32,213 nt of DNA from Phycisphaerales bacterium (GTDB lineage Bacteria; Planctomycetota; Phycisphaerae; Phycisphaerales; UBA1924), in contig JAJDCZ010000029.1 of NCBI GenBank assembly GCA_029260555.1, positions 1-32,213 on the forward strand, in the 5' to 3' direction. This document shows, in pieces, positions 18,012 to 25,522 of this stretch. Each line of letters opens with the position of its first letter. Position 1 is the first letter of the stretch. The position numbers and the translations under genes are program-made. The notes under the pieces are model-generated. The model saw only the letters and a program-made list of their open reading frames with translations, had not been told where the DNA came from and did not search any database.

Positions 18012-20057
18012 TCACCACCACAGCCACAACCTGGCTGTATCACGAATACGCCGACTCAAAATCCACAGCAAGCTGTGCTCACCCGTGTTAAGCTTGCCCA
18101 CACCCTCCATTCCAGGCTTCATCCAGCCCGCCGGCCGCCCCACGAGCCTGGCATGCACTTCGTAAATATTTTTCCCATCCTGCGCCTGCGCCAAAGGCAC
18201 AATCCGCTCGACAAGCAACTTAAAACGCTTGCCCGGATATGCCTTGGTCGCAATATCCCCCGTCACGCTCCCTTGCTCATCCATCGCTTCGGTGATCAAC
18301 GCAATATCTGAATCGCTAACCTTCAACACCACCTTCATCTCGTCAAGCGGTGCCACTTCATACAGCCCATCCCCCTGGCGCACACTCGAACCAACTCGTT
18401 CTTTCAAATCACCCGCGATCAAAGTCCCCGCGATCGGCGACCGAATCGTCGCGTGGGCAATGCGTTGATTAAAAAGCTCCAGCTTGGCCTTGGCTTGATC
18501 CGCCCGAGCCTGTGCCTGCTGAGATTCAGCCACCTTCCCCCCTCGCAGCGCAGCGTCTGCCTGCTTCTGGGCTTGCACGATCTGAGCCCGCGCATCCAGC
18601 GCATTGAGCCTCAACTCCGTCGTGTCAAGCTCCACCAGAATCTGATCCTTCTCAACCTTGACACCCGCCTCGATCCCCGTCGGCACGCTGGCGATGATGC
18701 CTTCAAATGGCGCTGCGATCAGCCTCCGCTCAAACGGCCTGATCTGCGCATCCGCCTCGACTCGATAAGGCCTGTGCACCACCGTCAGCAACACCAGCCC
18801 GATCAAGGCCAAAATCCCCACCATCTTCCCCACCGTATGTCTCGAACCCACAGCCCACCCCATCGCCGTGATCGCATCATCTCGAAGTCGAAACGCCAGA
18901 TTACGATCCTCACTCTTTCTCACCCGCAACATCGGCGTAATCAAATCCAGCGCCGCCTGAATCAACTCAATCGTCCCCAGATCAATCACCCCTCCCCCCG
19001 TTGATTCAACCGTAATAACACCAATCACCTGTTCATCAATGCGCAGCGGAAACGAAGCAATCTTCAGATTCGCATCCGACGATGCCAGCTCACGATGCGC
19101 ATGCACAATCGCCCTCGCCAGCGACACATCCTGCTCTGCCATATCCTCACCAGACTCGCCAGGCTGGGGATAAAGCACCGGCTGCTCCTGATCCAGACAC
19201 TCATCCATCGCGTTCTCAAGCTTCTTCACCATCGCAAGCCTGCGGTCGATGTGCTCTGTATCGCTGATCGTCACAACCTGCACCGACTGGTTTGAATCCT
19301 CCTGCAAGCGCACACCCTCGCGCCCCTTCAACCACCCCATCGCCACACGGTCGACTCCAAACCGCCTTTGAATGTCATTCACCAGTTGTATCGAAGCACC
19401 CTTGAAGTTGGGTGCATGATTGATCGACGCAATCAGCATCGTCGCCAGATCCAGTGCAGCACTTGAAGCCCGCGTTGACTTGAGCTGTTGTGCCAATCCA
19501 TGTGCAAAGGCATACCCCGCAACCACCTCAACCAGCGCCAGCGTCGTCCGCATCGCCTGGGGCGACCTCGCTTCAAGCAGCAGCGTAATCACAAGCCTCG
19601 GCGCCACCCCACCCCCTCCCCCCGCACCACCCACAGGCACCGCAATAATGTAACCCCCACCACTACCACCTCCACCCCCACCTGTCGTCCCCGTGTAATA
19701 CTGATCGTCCCCCTCCAGCCCGAACACACGCACCTGCCAGTCCTCACACGCCGCACGCACCGCAGCCCGTGCTGCTGATTCATCTCGCACATCTTCAAGC
19801 TGCGCTCCACCCCCACCCCCACCACCCATACCACCACCTGGCGACTTGCTAGGCCAGATCAATACCGGCTTTGGTTCCGCTGAATCATCATCAGATGGAT
19901 TCACCGAAAACATCACCCCCTGATGCGCCCCGCTGATCTCCACCAGCGCCTGCGTGAGCCTTGCAAAATAAATCCGGTCGTCCGCAGCGGACACCGCTGT
20001 CAAATCCGCAACCACACGCGACCACCCGGGTGCTTTGAGCTTCGTCTGATCGATCAC
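18012..20057 (-). CDS. GAF-domain HlyD-like membrane-fusion protein with poly-glycine loops
   Basis: This is a 681-residue protein. The N-terminal half is cytoplasmic and holds one clear GAF domain (about 200-360; NDIQRRFGVDRVAMGWLKG, then FPLRIDEQVIGVITVESTGG). A more divergent sensor-like segment at 20-190 is broken by three glycine tracts. One membrane segment (about 408-425, VGILALIGLVLLTVVHRPY) leads to a periplasmic HlyD adaptor: barrel-sandwich halves APFEGIIASVPTGIEAGVKV and SPIAGTLIAGDL flank a coiled-coil hairpin rich in Ala/Gln/Lys. The C-terminus is basic and ends WLWW. The start is GTG, overlapping the stop of the previous gene in GTGA. The layout suggests an adaptor whose activity could be set by a small ligand bound to GAF. 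The ligand is not predictable. Confidence 0.85.
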   Translation of the reverse strand: MIDQTKLKAPGWSRVVADLTAVSAADDRIYFARLTQALVEISGAHQGVMFSVNPSDDDSAEPKPVLIWPSKSPGGGMGGGGGGGAQLEDVRDESAARAAVRAACEDWQVRVFGLEGDDQYYTGTTGGGGGGSGGGYIIAVPVGGAGGGGGVAPRLVITLLLEARSPQAMRTTLALVEVVAGYAFAHGLAQQLKSTRASSAALDLATMLIASINHAPNFKGASIQLVNDIQRRFGVDRVAMGWLKGREGVRLQEDSNQSVQVVTISDTEHIDRRLAMVKKLENAMDECLDQEQPVLYPQPGESGEDMAEQDVSLARAIVHAHRELASSDANLKIASFPLRIDEQVIGVITVESTGGGVIDLGTIELIQAALDLITPMLRVRKSEDRNLAFRLRDDAITAMGWAVGSRHTVGKMVGILALIGLVLLTVVHRPYRVEADAQIRPFERRLIAAPFEGIIASVPTGIEAGVKVEKDQILVELDTTELRLNALDARAQIVQAQKQADAALRGGKVAESQQAQARADQAKAKLELFNQRIAHATIRSPIAGTLIAGDLKERVGSSVRQGDGLYEVAPLDEMKVVLKVSDSDIALITEAMDEQGSVTGDIATKAYPGKRFKLLVERIVPLAQAQDGKNIYEVHARLVGRPAGWMKPGMEGVGKLNTGEHSLLWILSRRIRDTARLWLWW

Positions 20058-21067
20058 AGCTTCGCTCCAACACGCTCAGCCGTATCCTTTGCTTCAGGCT
20101 TGGTCAGCCTTGCACTCCACTTTGCGTTGGGCTTGTCAAATCGCACCCAGGCTTTAATACCTGCGGGTATCAACTTCTGATTCGGCACCTCCACCCGCAC
20201 CCGCCTCGTACCACTGGCTGAATCCGCAACCACACCAATCTCAATGATCTTCCCCAGCACAACCCTGGGCTCGCCGGGCAAGTCCATCACCACCCACGCT
20301 GGCGTCCCCACCTTGAACCCCTTTCTCAGCGTCTGATCTGTCGGTGCAGGAACCTCTATCCACAACGGATTAATCTCAACCACACGCACCACTGGTTCCG
20401 AGTCCTTCACTGCCTGCCCGGGATCAACCGTAATCTGATCCACCAGCCCGTCAAACGGTGCCTCCAGACGAAATCGCTCAACCTGAGCCTCCATCCGTTC
20501 CAGCTGAACCTTCTGCTCCTCCAGATTCAGATCCGCAGCTTCCTTCTCAATCTGCCTCTGCAACAGATTCACCCGCGCCCTGTCATATTCCTGCCTGTTG
20601 CCCCCATCCTTGCCCGCCAGCTCGCTGATCGCATCAAACTCGATCTGAGCCAGATCAACCGCGGCCTGAGCTGCCTTCACCGCAGTCGTGTTCTCCGCCC
20701 GCATCTTCTGCAGCCGAATCGCAATAACCGCCTCCTCATCCTTGGCTTTGACCAGAAGCGTCCCCTTTTTCACCCGATCTCCACCAGAAGCAAAAACTTC
20801 CAGCACCTCCGTCGGGAATGAAAAGCCCATAACCGCATCCTTGCTCGGACGCGTGACGGCCTTAATACCCCCAAATGTTTCGATGTCATTTTCAGAGGTT
20901 TGAGCAACCAATAGGGCATCTCCCCCACTGACAGCCTGTGCTGCAGTCGAAGAATCATGGTTTTCTCGGACGATAGCGCTTGCATCAACTCCGACTGGAA
21001 TCGATATCGATCCAAGGCAGATCATCAGCGCCACGCCGGCCCTCTTGACGAGTTCCTGGCTTTGCAT
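20054..21067 (-). CDS. HlyD/RND-type periplasmic adaptor protein
   Basis: This is a 337-residue protein. A signal peptide (basic start, core AGVALMICLGSISIPVGVDA) is followed by a variable stretch, then a membrane-fusion-protein body: lipoyl half GFSFPTEVLEVFASGGDRVK, coiled-coil hairpin from about 115 to 205 (AENTTAVKAAQAAVDLAQIE to QLERMEAQVERFRLEAP) and second lipoyl half APFDGLVDQITVDPGQAVKD. A beta-barrel part ends ADSASGTRRVRVEVPN. Such proteins link an inner-membrane pump with an outer-membrane channel; no pump or TolC-like channel gene is in this window. It is the first gene of a four-gene operon (GTGA overlap with the next) and has a TATAAT box so close that the message may be leaderless. 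Confidence 0.88.
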   Translation of the reverse strand: MQSQELVKRAGVALMICLGSISIPVGVDASAIVRENHDSSTAAQAVSGGDALLVAQTSENDIETFGGIKAVTRPSKDAVMGFSFPTEVLEVFASGGDRVKKGTLLVKAKDEEAVIAIRLQKMRAENTTAVKAAQAAVDLAQIEFDAISELAGKDGGNRQEYDRARVNLLQRQIEKEAADLNLEEQKVQLERMEAQVERFRLEAPFDGLVDQITVDPGQAVKDSEPVVRVVEINPLWIEVPAPTDQTLRKGFKVGTPAWVVMDLPGEPRVVLGKIIEIGVVADSASGTRRVRVEVPNQKLIPAGIKAWVRFDKPNAKWSARLTKPEAKDTAERVGAKL

Positions 21068-21075
21068 TGTAAAAG

Positions 21076-21114
21076 ATTATACGACATAAACCACCCTCGC
21101 GTTCCATGTGTCAA
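21076..21114 (-). promoter_or_regulatory. Promoter of the HlyD/M50/SecA operon
   Basis: On the minus strand a perfect TATAAT (21076-21081) lies only 8 bp before the operon's ATG, so transcription from it would start at or within about two bases of the start codon. A perfect TTGACA (21109-21114) is 27 bp upstream, too far for that box. It is 18 bp from a weaker TTTATG (21085-21090), which would give a leader of about 11 nt. No Shine-Dalgarno sequence precedes the ATG, which fits leaderless translation. Confidence 0.55.
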
Positions 21115-21208
21115 TCTTTCCTTTGCCAACCTATCCTTCTGCCCGTAACTGACACCCACACAAGAAGATCAAACACAATCAAAATTTCGCATCACGGAGT
21201 TCCAAACC

Positions 21209-22426
21209 ATGGCTGACACCAATAACCCCTCCACACTGGCCATTCTGGGCGGCAAACCCACCTGTGACTCTCCAATCCCCTTCATGTCCACAGCCCTCAA
21301 CCAGAACGACATCGACGCCGCCACAGCAGTCCTCCACTCCGGCATGTTGCGCCAAGCCTCCAAATGTGCCGAACTCGAAGAACGCATCGCAGATATCTCT
21401 GATGCTGAAAATGCCTTCACCTGTTCCAATGGCACATGCGCCCTCCAACTCGCCTATGGCTCACTTCTCAACCCGGGCGATGAAGTCATCGTTCCCGCGT
21501 GGACCTTCCTCGCCACCGCATCCATGATCGTCGCTGCGGGATGCATCCCCATCTTCTGCGATGTCCTGCCTGATACCTACCAGATCGATCCCGCAGATGT
21601 CGAAAAACGCATCACCCCCAAAACCAGAGCCATCGCATGCACACATCTCTATGGCTGCCCCGTTGATATCAACGCCATCGAGCAGATCGCTGCCAAACAC
21701 AACCTCACCATCATCTACGATGCTGCCCAGGCCCACCTCGCCCGCTACAACGACAATGGCATCGGTGCCTTTGGTGATGCTGTTACCTACTCCTTCTACG
21801 CCACCAAAAACCTCGGCACCGGCGAAGGTGGCATGGTCACAACCAACAGCGACACCACCGCCAAAAAAATCTCCCTCCTCCGCTCCCATGGCGAATCCGG
21901 CAAATACCTCCACGAATCCATCGGCTTCAACTACCGCATGAACGACATCACCGCAGCCATCGGCTGCTCCCGCCTTGACAGGCTCGAACAACAAAATGAA
22001 TCTCGCCGAAAAACCGCTGCACAATACAACAAGATTCTGCACAACATCGACGCCATCGACGCACCCTCAGTCACCCAAGGTGCACTCCCCGTGTGGCATC
22101 TCTACACCTGCAAGCTCGATACTGCTCTTCTCACTTGCACCCGTGACGAGTTCTGCGATGCCCTCAAAGCTGAAGGCGTCCCCACCGCAGTTCACTATCC
22201 TCGTTCACTCACCCGTCAGCCCTGCTTTGAAAACTTCGTGCAGGATCATCCCCCAACCTGCGACTGGCTGGCCGATCGCGTCTTCTGTCTTCCCATGCAT
22301 CATGATTTGAGTGATGAGCAGATCCAGGCTGTGAGCAACGCCCTCAACAAAGTCGTTGCAGCATTCGCCAAACCTGAGATCCCCACTGTCTCTGTGCCCG
22401 AGCGAGTCGCAGCTGTCGAACACTAA
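21209..22426 (+). CDS. DegT/DnrJ/EryC1/StrS-family PLP-dependent sugar aminotransferase
   Basis: This is a 405-residue protein, normal length for the family. These enzymes put an amino group on nucleotide-linked keto sugars for O-antigen, glycan or antibiotic sugars. The signatures are present: a substrate loop near GMLRQASKCAELEE, CSNGTCALQLAYGSLLNPGD, VPAWTFLATASMI, the cofactor Asp171 in DAAQAHLA (families often have DAAQAHGA), and the PLP lysine Lys200 in SFYATKNLGTGEGG. FNYRMNDITAAIG follows. GGAG is about 9 nt before the ATG. It is divergent from the HlyD operon and stands alone. The codons are strongly C-ending, in line with the C-rich plus strand of this part. The exact sugar substrate cannot be told. 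Confidence 0.93.
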   Translation: MADTNNPSTLAILGGKPTCDSPIPFMSTALNQNDIDAATAVLHSGMLRQASKCAELEERIADISDAENAFTCSNGTCALQLAYGSLLNPGDEVIVPAWTFLATASMIVAAGCIPIFCDVLPDTYQIDPADVEKRITPKTRAIACTHLYGCPVDINAIEQIAAKHNLTIIYDAAQAHLARYNDNGIGAFGDAVTYSFYATKNLGTGEGGMVTTNSDTTAKKISLLRSHGESGKYLHESIGFNYRMNDITAAIGCSRLDRLEQQNESRRKTAAQYNKILHNIDAIDAPSVTQGALPVWHLYTCKLDTALLTCTRDEFCDALKAEGVPTAVHYPRSLTRQPCFENFVQDHPPTCDWLADRVFCLPMHHDLSDEQIQAVSNALNKVVAAFAKPEIPTVSVPERVAAVEH

Positions 22427-22456
22427 AGACTCTTGTTCTTAGTGACTACTGCAATC

Positions 22457-22482
22457 CACAGCCGCAAAGATTGCGGTCTGTG
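22457..22482. terminator. Hairpin between convergent genes
   Basis: CACAGCCGCAA pairs with TTGCGGTCTGTG, giving 11 base pairs with one bulged T and a three-base loop. It lies between the ends of the convergent aminotransferase and STAS genes. There is no T-tract on either strand, so it may be a weak bidirectional or factor-assisted terminator. Confidence 0.4.
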
Positions 22483-22511
22483 TCATCAACTGTACAAATT
22501 ATCATCCTGTT

Positions 22512-22985
22512 TTACGCTGCCCGCTCCAGCGTCGTGATCGCTGCCATCACATCCTTGCAGATTGGAAACAGCCGATCGAGTCTGGTCATTCTGAACAAAT
22601 ACTCGACATTGTGCCCCGCATTGACCAGTGCAATCCGCCCCCCGTTGCTTTGGATGAGCGTTAAAAACTCAACCATCGCGCCGATGCACGCTGAATCCAT
22701 ATATTGAACATTCTGCAGATCAAGGATGACATTCTGCACCGGCTCACCCGCACCCTGAGCCTCTGCACGAATCTGATGGATGAGCTGCGTCGCCTCGTTG
22801 CCCGAAACCGCTTCCACCGTCACTGTTGCGACCAGATTCGCCCCCAGCCGATCGTACCGGGCCATCTCTTCACCGAGCGGGCCTTCCTGTACAAACGAAT
22901 CCGGGCCGCTCACAATCGCTGGGCGCTCCAGATCCTCAAATAGTAATATATTCTCATCCAGACGCTTCTTTTTCCGTCCGAACAT
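22512..22985 (-). CDS. STAS-domain protein (anti-sigma factor antagonist-like)
   Basis: This is a 157-residue protein. The C-terminal part (about 45-150) is a STAS domain: VILDLQNVQYMDSACIGAMV with the phosphorylatable Ser98 in DSACIG, followed by SNGGRIALVNAGHNVEYLFR and MTRLDRLFPI. In SpoIIAA/RsbV-type proteins this serine is phosphorylated by a partner anti-sigma kinase, and the unphosphorylated form releases the sigma factor. The basic start MFGRKKKR and about 45 extra residues are not part of the domain. No kinase, phosphatase or sigma factor gene is in the window. GGGAGG sits 6 nt before the ATG. It follows the 77-residue gene by 28 bp and is probably cotranscribed. Confidence 0.85.
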   Translation of the reverse strand: MFGRKKKRLDENILLFEDLERPAIVSGPDSFVQEGPLGEEMARYDRLGANLVATVTVEAVSGNEATQLIHQIRAEAQGAGEPVQNVILDLQNVQYMDSACIGAMVEFLTLIQSNGGRIALVNAGHNVEYLFRMTRLDRLFPICKDVMAAITTLERAA

Positions 22986-23013
22986 CCAACCCTCCCTGGT
23001 TCAATCTCTCTGT

Positions 23014-23247
23014 TCAACAAGGCTCGCGGCCAGGTGAAGGCAATGGAATTGCCCGTGCCCTGGGCAGCCGACTCGCCCGCCCATTGTCCCCCTCATCCTC
23101 GACAGCACTCACCTCAGGCTCAGCCTTTGCAGGCTCCTCAGCCTGATTCTGATCACCCAATCGACGCTCCCGAGCCTCGTCGATAGAACGATCCAGCTTG
23201 CCCAGAATTGCCTTAACCTGATTGAATGCCTGTTGTGAACTGCCCAT
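23014..23247 (-). CDS. Small hypothetical protein upstream of the STAS gene
   Basis: This is a 77-residue protein from the ATG at 23247, with GGAG 6 nt upstream; an in-frame upstream ATG lacks such a site. The N-terminal 30 residues form a likely amphipathic helix (AFNQVKAILGKLDRSIDEAR). An acidic, disordered centre and a basic Pro/Arg tail ending in Cys follow. No family is recognised. With the STAS gene 28 bp downstream it may be a partner or regulator of that protein, but only position supports this. Confidence 0.6.
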   Translation of the reverse strand: MGSSQQAFNQVKAILGKLDRSIDEARERRLGDQNQAEEPAKAEPEVSAVEDEGDNGRASRLPRARAIPLPSPGREPC

Positions 23248-23450
23248 AGCGATCTCCGGTTGTATATCTCTCCTACCCGCTATCGGCCCGTCAGACATCA
23301 CGATGAACTCCAGACTTCACCCAATCATCACTGGAAGATAAGCCATGCCGGATGTACCGTCTGGGGAACTCACCTGTTCTTTTCCCGCCCTCTGGACCCA
23401 AAACCTCAGCCCCAGCCCTTCCCACTCCGGCTGATAACCCAAGGCCCGAT

Positions 23451-24626
23451 ATGGCTCAACTCACCATCAACAACCTCTCAAAAATCTTCCACAAATCCAT
23501 CAATGCCCTGAAGCAACTCTCCCTTGTTGTTGAACAAGGCGAACTGCTCGTACTCGCAGGCCCCTCAGGCTGTGGCAAATCCACACTCCTGCGCTGCATC
23601 GCCGGTCTGGAAAAACCAGACCAGGGCTCCATCTGCATCAACGATCAAACAATCAACACAATCCCCCCCGCCCAGCGTGATGTCGCCATGGTCTTTCAGA
23701 ACAACACCCTCTACCCCGACATGACCATCCGCAAAAACCTGCTCCTGGCACCCAGTCTTCACAAACAAGACACTTGTGCTACTCAAAAACGCATGGATGA
23801 GGTCTGCGAGGTGCTGGATATTGCAGATATTCTGAGCCGAAAACCCCGCCAGATCTCCGGCGGACAACACCAGCGCGCCGCCCTGGCAAAAGCTGTTATC
23901 CGCCAACCAGCCCTCCTGCTGCTGGACGAACCTTTCACCAGCCTGGATTCAACTCTCAAAGACCGCGCCCGCTCCCACCTCAAAGACATCCTCAAAAAAA
24001 CCCGCACCACAACCATCCTCGTCACGCATGACCACCTCGATGCCCTCATGCTGGCTAATCGACTCGCCCTCATGGATCAGGGTCAAATCCTTCAACTCGG
24101 TTCCCCACACCACATCTACAACCTCCCCGCATCACTCCAGGCTTTCAAAGCCCTCAGCTCGCCAGACATCAACCTCATCCAAGGCACACTCCATCAGCAA
24201 GAAAACACCAACTGCTTTCAAGCAGATCAGGACCCATCTTTCCAGGTGCGACTCCCCTGCCCGCTCAGCCAATCTGTGTCCGATGCTGAGCCTCTCGTCC
24301 TTGGCGTGCGACCTGAGCATATTGCAGCAGAAAATCAACCCGGTTCAGACCCCACCCAACCCGCCATACAAGCTCAGGTCACAGACCATGATTACCTCGG
24401 CGACCGCACCATCATCAGGCTCACAACCGCCCAAGGCCTGTATCTCAGCATGACCACACTCAACACCCTCACCACACCCTCACAATCCCTGGCTCCGGGT
24501 CAATCTCTTGCCATCACGCTTAATCCTGATCATCTTCATATTTTCAAGACTTCAGGCTCATGCTGCAATATCCTCACTGTCCCCCCTCCCTCCTCACCCC
24601 CTGACCCAACTTCCAACCAGATGTGA
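23451..24626 (+). CDS. MalK/UgpC-type ABC transporter ATP-binding protein, orphan
   Basis: About 391 residues from the ATG at 23451 (MAQLTINNLSKIF); the frame is open further upstream, but that part looks non-coding. All ATPase motifs are intact: Walker A GPSGCGKST (37-45), Q-loop Gln83 (VFQNNTLYPD), signature ISGGQ (135-139), Walker B LLLLDEP (155-161), D-loop SLD, H-loop His193 (VTHDHLD). The C-terminal 150 residues include a TOBE-like regulatory part (VLGVRPEHI, then DYLGDRTIIRLTTAQGLYL) as in sugar importers. No permease or sugar-binding protein gene is near, so it may serve several importers made elsewhere, as MsiK does in Streptomyces. The gene is strongly C-biased. The next gene starts 11 bp after its stop. 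Confidence 0.88.
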   Translation: MAQLTINNLSKIFHKSINALKQLSLVVEQGELLVLAGPSGCGKSTLLRCIAGLEKPDQGSICINDQTINTIPPAQRDVAMVFQNNTLYPDMTIRKNLLLAPSLHKQDTCATQKRMDEVCEVLDIADILSRKPRQISGGQHQRAALAKAVIRQPALLLLDEPFTSLDSTLKDRARSHLKDILKKTRTTTILVTHDHLDALMLANRLALMDQGQILQLGSPHHIYNLPASLQAFKALSSPDINLIQGTLHQQENTNCFQADQDPSFQVRLPCPLSQSVSDAEPLVLGVRPEHIAAENQPGSDPTQPAIQAQVTDHDYLGDRTIIRLTTAQGLYLSMTTLNTLTTPSQSLAPGQSLAITLNPDHLHIFKTSGSCCNILTVPPPSSPPDPTSNQM

Positions 24627-24637
24627 CACGCTAAGCC

Positions 24638-25309
24638 ATGAATCCAAACGACAATCAGCCCTCAGCACCCGCACCTCGAACGCCTCAGACGACCAATCTG
24701 CATCAACAGGCAGATCTCAACCGTGTCACACTGGCTCGCGAGCTTTTCTGGCAAAATGTCATCCGGGAAATGCTCACCTCGCTCAGCGTGCTCTCTGCCA
24801 AGATGAACCGCCAATGCCCACAACCCCCAGCCCAAACCCCAGAGGCTGGCGATTCAGAAAATGTAACCACCACCAATCCCCCCCCTCCCAACACCCCCCC
24901 TCCAAGCGCCCCTCCACCTCTTGCCCATCAGAGCAACCTTTTTGATGGTCGACTCGCTGTGATCACCACTCAGGGGCAGCGCATTCCCATTTCCCAGGTT
25001 TTTCCCCTCTTTGCCTGTGGCATCGGAGGCACAGAATCACAAAAAAACCTCTCCCTGGCTGTGGAATGCACCGTTTTTCAGATTCGCACACCCGGAGGCG
25101 AGGTTTTTACGCTCCCGCTGCATGAAATCCGCTCTTTTCACGCCCTCACCGAGGAAATCATGTCTCAACTCGCTTCAGAAGCCATGCAGAACGGCTCGCT
25201 GGAAACCGACGAACCCTTTGGCTTTGCTGCTTTTACCAGCCTGGCACGCGATCAGGACTCCCAGAACGACCCTTACTACCCCGATCCTGACAAAAATGCC
25301 GAAACCTGA
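24638..25309 (+). CDS. Hypothetical protein with a proline-rich linker
   Basis: This is a 223-residue protein with no signal peptide or membrane span. A helical N-terminal part (about 25-60; LNRVTLARELFWQNVIREML) is joined by a proline-rich linker (about 62-98, with PPPP and PPP runs) to a folded C-terminal part. That part includes LFDGRLAVITTQGQRIPISQ, FQIRTPGGEVFTLPLHEIRS and FHALTEEIMSQLASEAM. The segment GGEVFTLPLHEIRSFHALT looks like a small beta-rich regulatory or binding fold, but I recognise no family. It lies 11 bp after the ATPase gene and is probably cotranscribed, so it might act with that ATPase. It ends with acidic, disordered residues. Confidence 0.7.
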   Translation: MNPNDNQPSAPAPRTPQTTNLHQQADLNRVTLARELFWQNVIREMLTSLSVLSAKMNRQCPQPPAQTPEAGDSENVTTTNPPPPNTPPPSAPPPLAHQSNLFDGRLAVITTQGQRIPISQVFPLFACGIGGTESQKNLSLAVECTVFQIRTPGGEVFTLPLHEIRSFHALTEEIMSQLASEAMQNGSLETDEPFGFAAFTSLARDQDSQNDPYYPDPDKNAET

Positions 25310-25522
25310 TCCCCCTTCCCTGCATCAGACCTCTCAGCCCTGATCATCGAGCACTGACCATGGCAGGCAGAGCACCGATACCATTGATTTGCGGGCTAAT
25401 ACAGGTCCGTCATTTTTTTATCCACACGCAACGCCACGGGGCTGGTGGGAATAAACAGTCCAGACAGGAAGGTCCATGTGATGAACCCTTCACGCTGTTG
25501 CTGACACAGGAGTGCGTAACCA
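25310..25522. other. Candidate replication origin region (oriC)
   Basis: This 213-bp gap lies at the left edge of the zone in which the plus strand changes from C-rich to G-rich, and in which most genes change from leftward to rightward. It contains one perfect DnaA box (25418-25426) directly joined to a seven-base T-tract. I found no second perfect box here, no dnaA, dnaN or parAB gene in the window, and only a small AT-rich stretch around 25365-25425. The claim therefore rests mainly on the skew and gene orientation. Some of this gap also has to serve as leader for the glycosyltransferase gene. Confidence 0.4.
25418..25426 (+). promoter_or_regulatory. Perfect DnaA box
   Basis: TTATCCACA matches the strict DnaA-binding consensus and follows directly on a run of T (the last two T are shared). 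It is intergenic. Near matches with one mismatch elsewhere (for example CTATCCACA near 12242 and 20357) were not counted. A single 9-mer can occur by chance; the position at the skew change is what makes it interesting. Confidence 0.5.
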
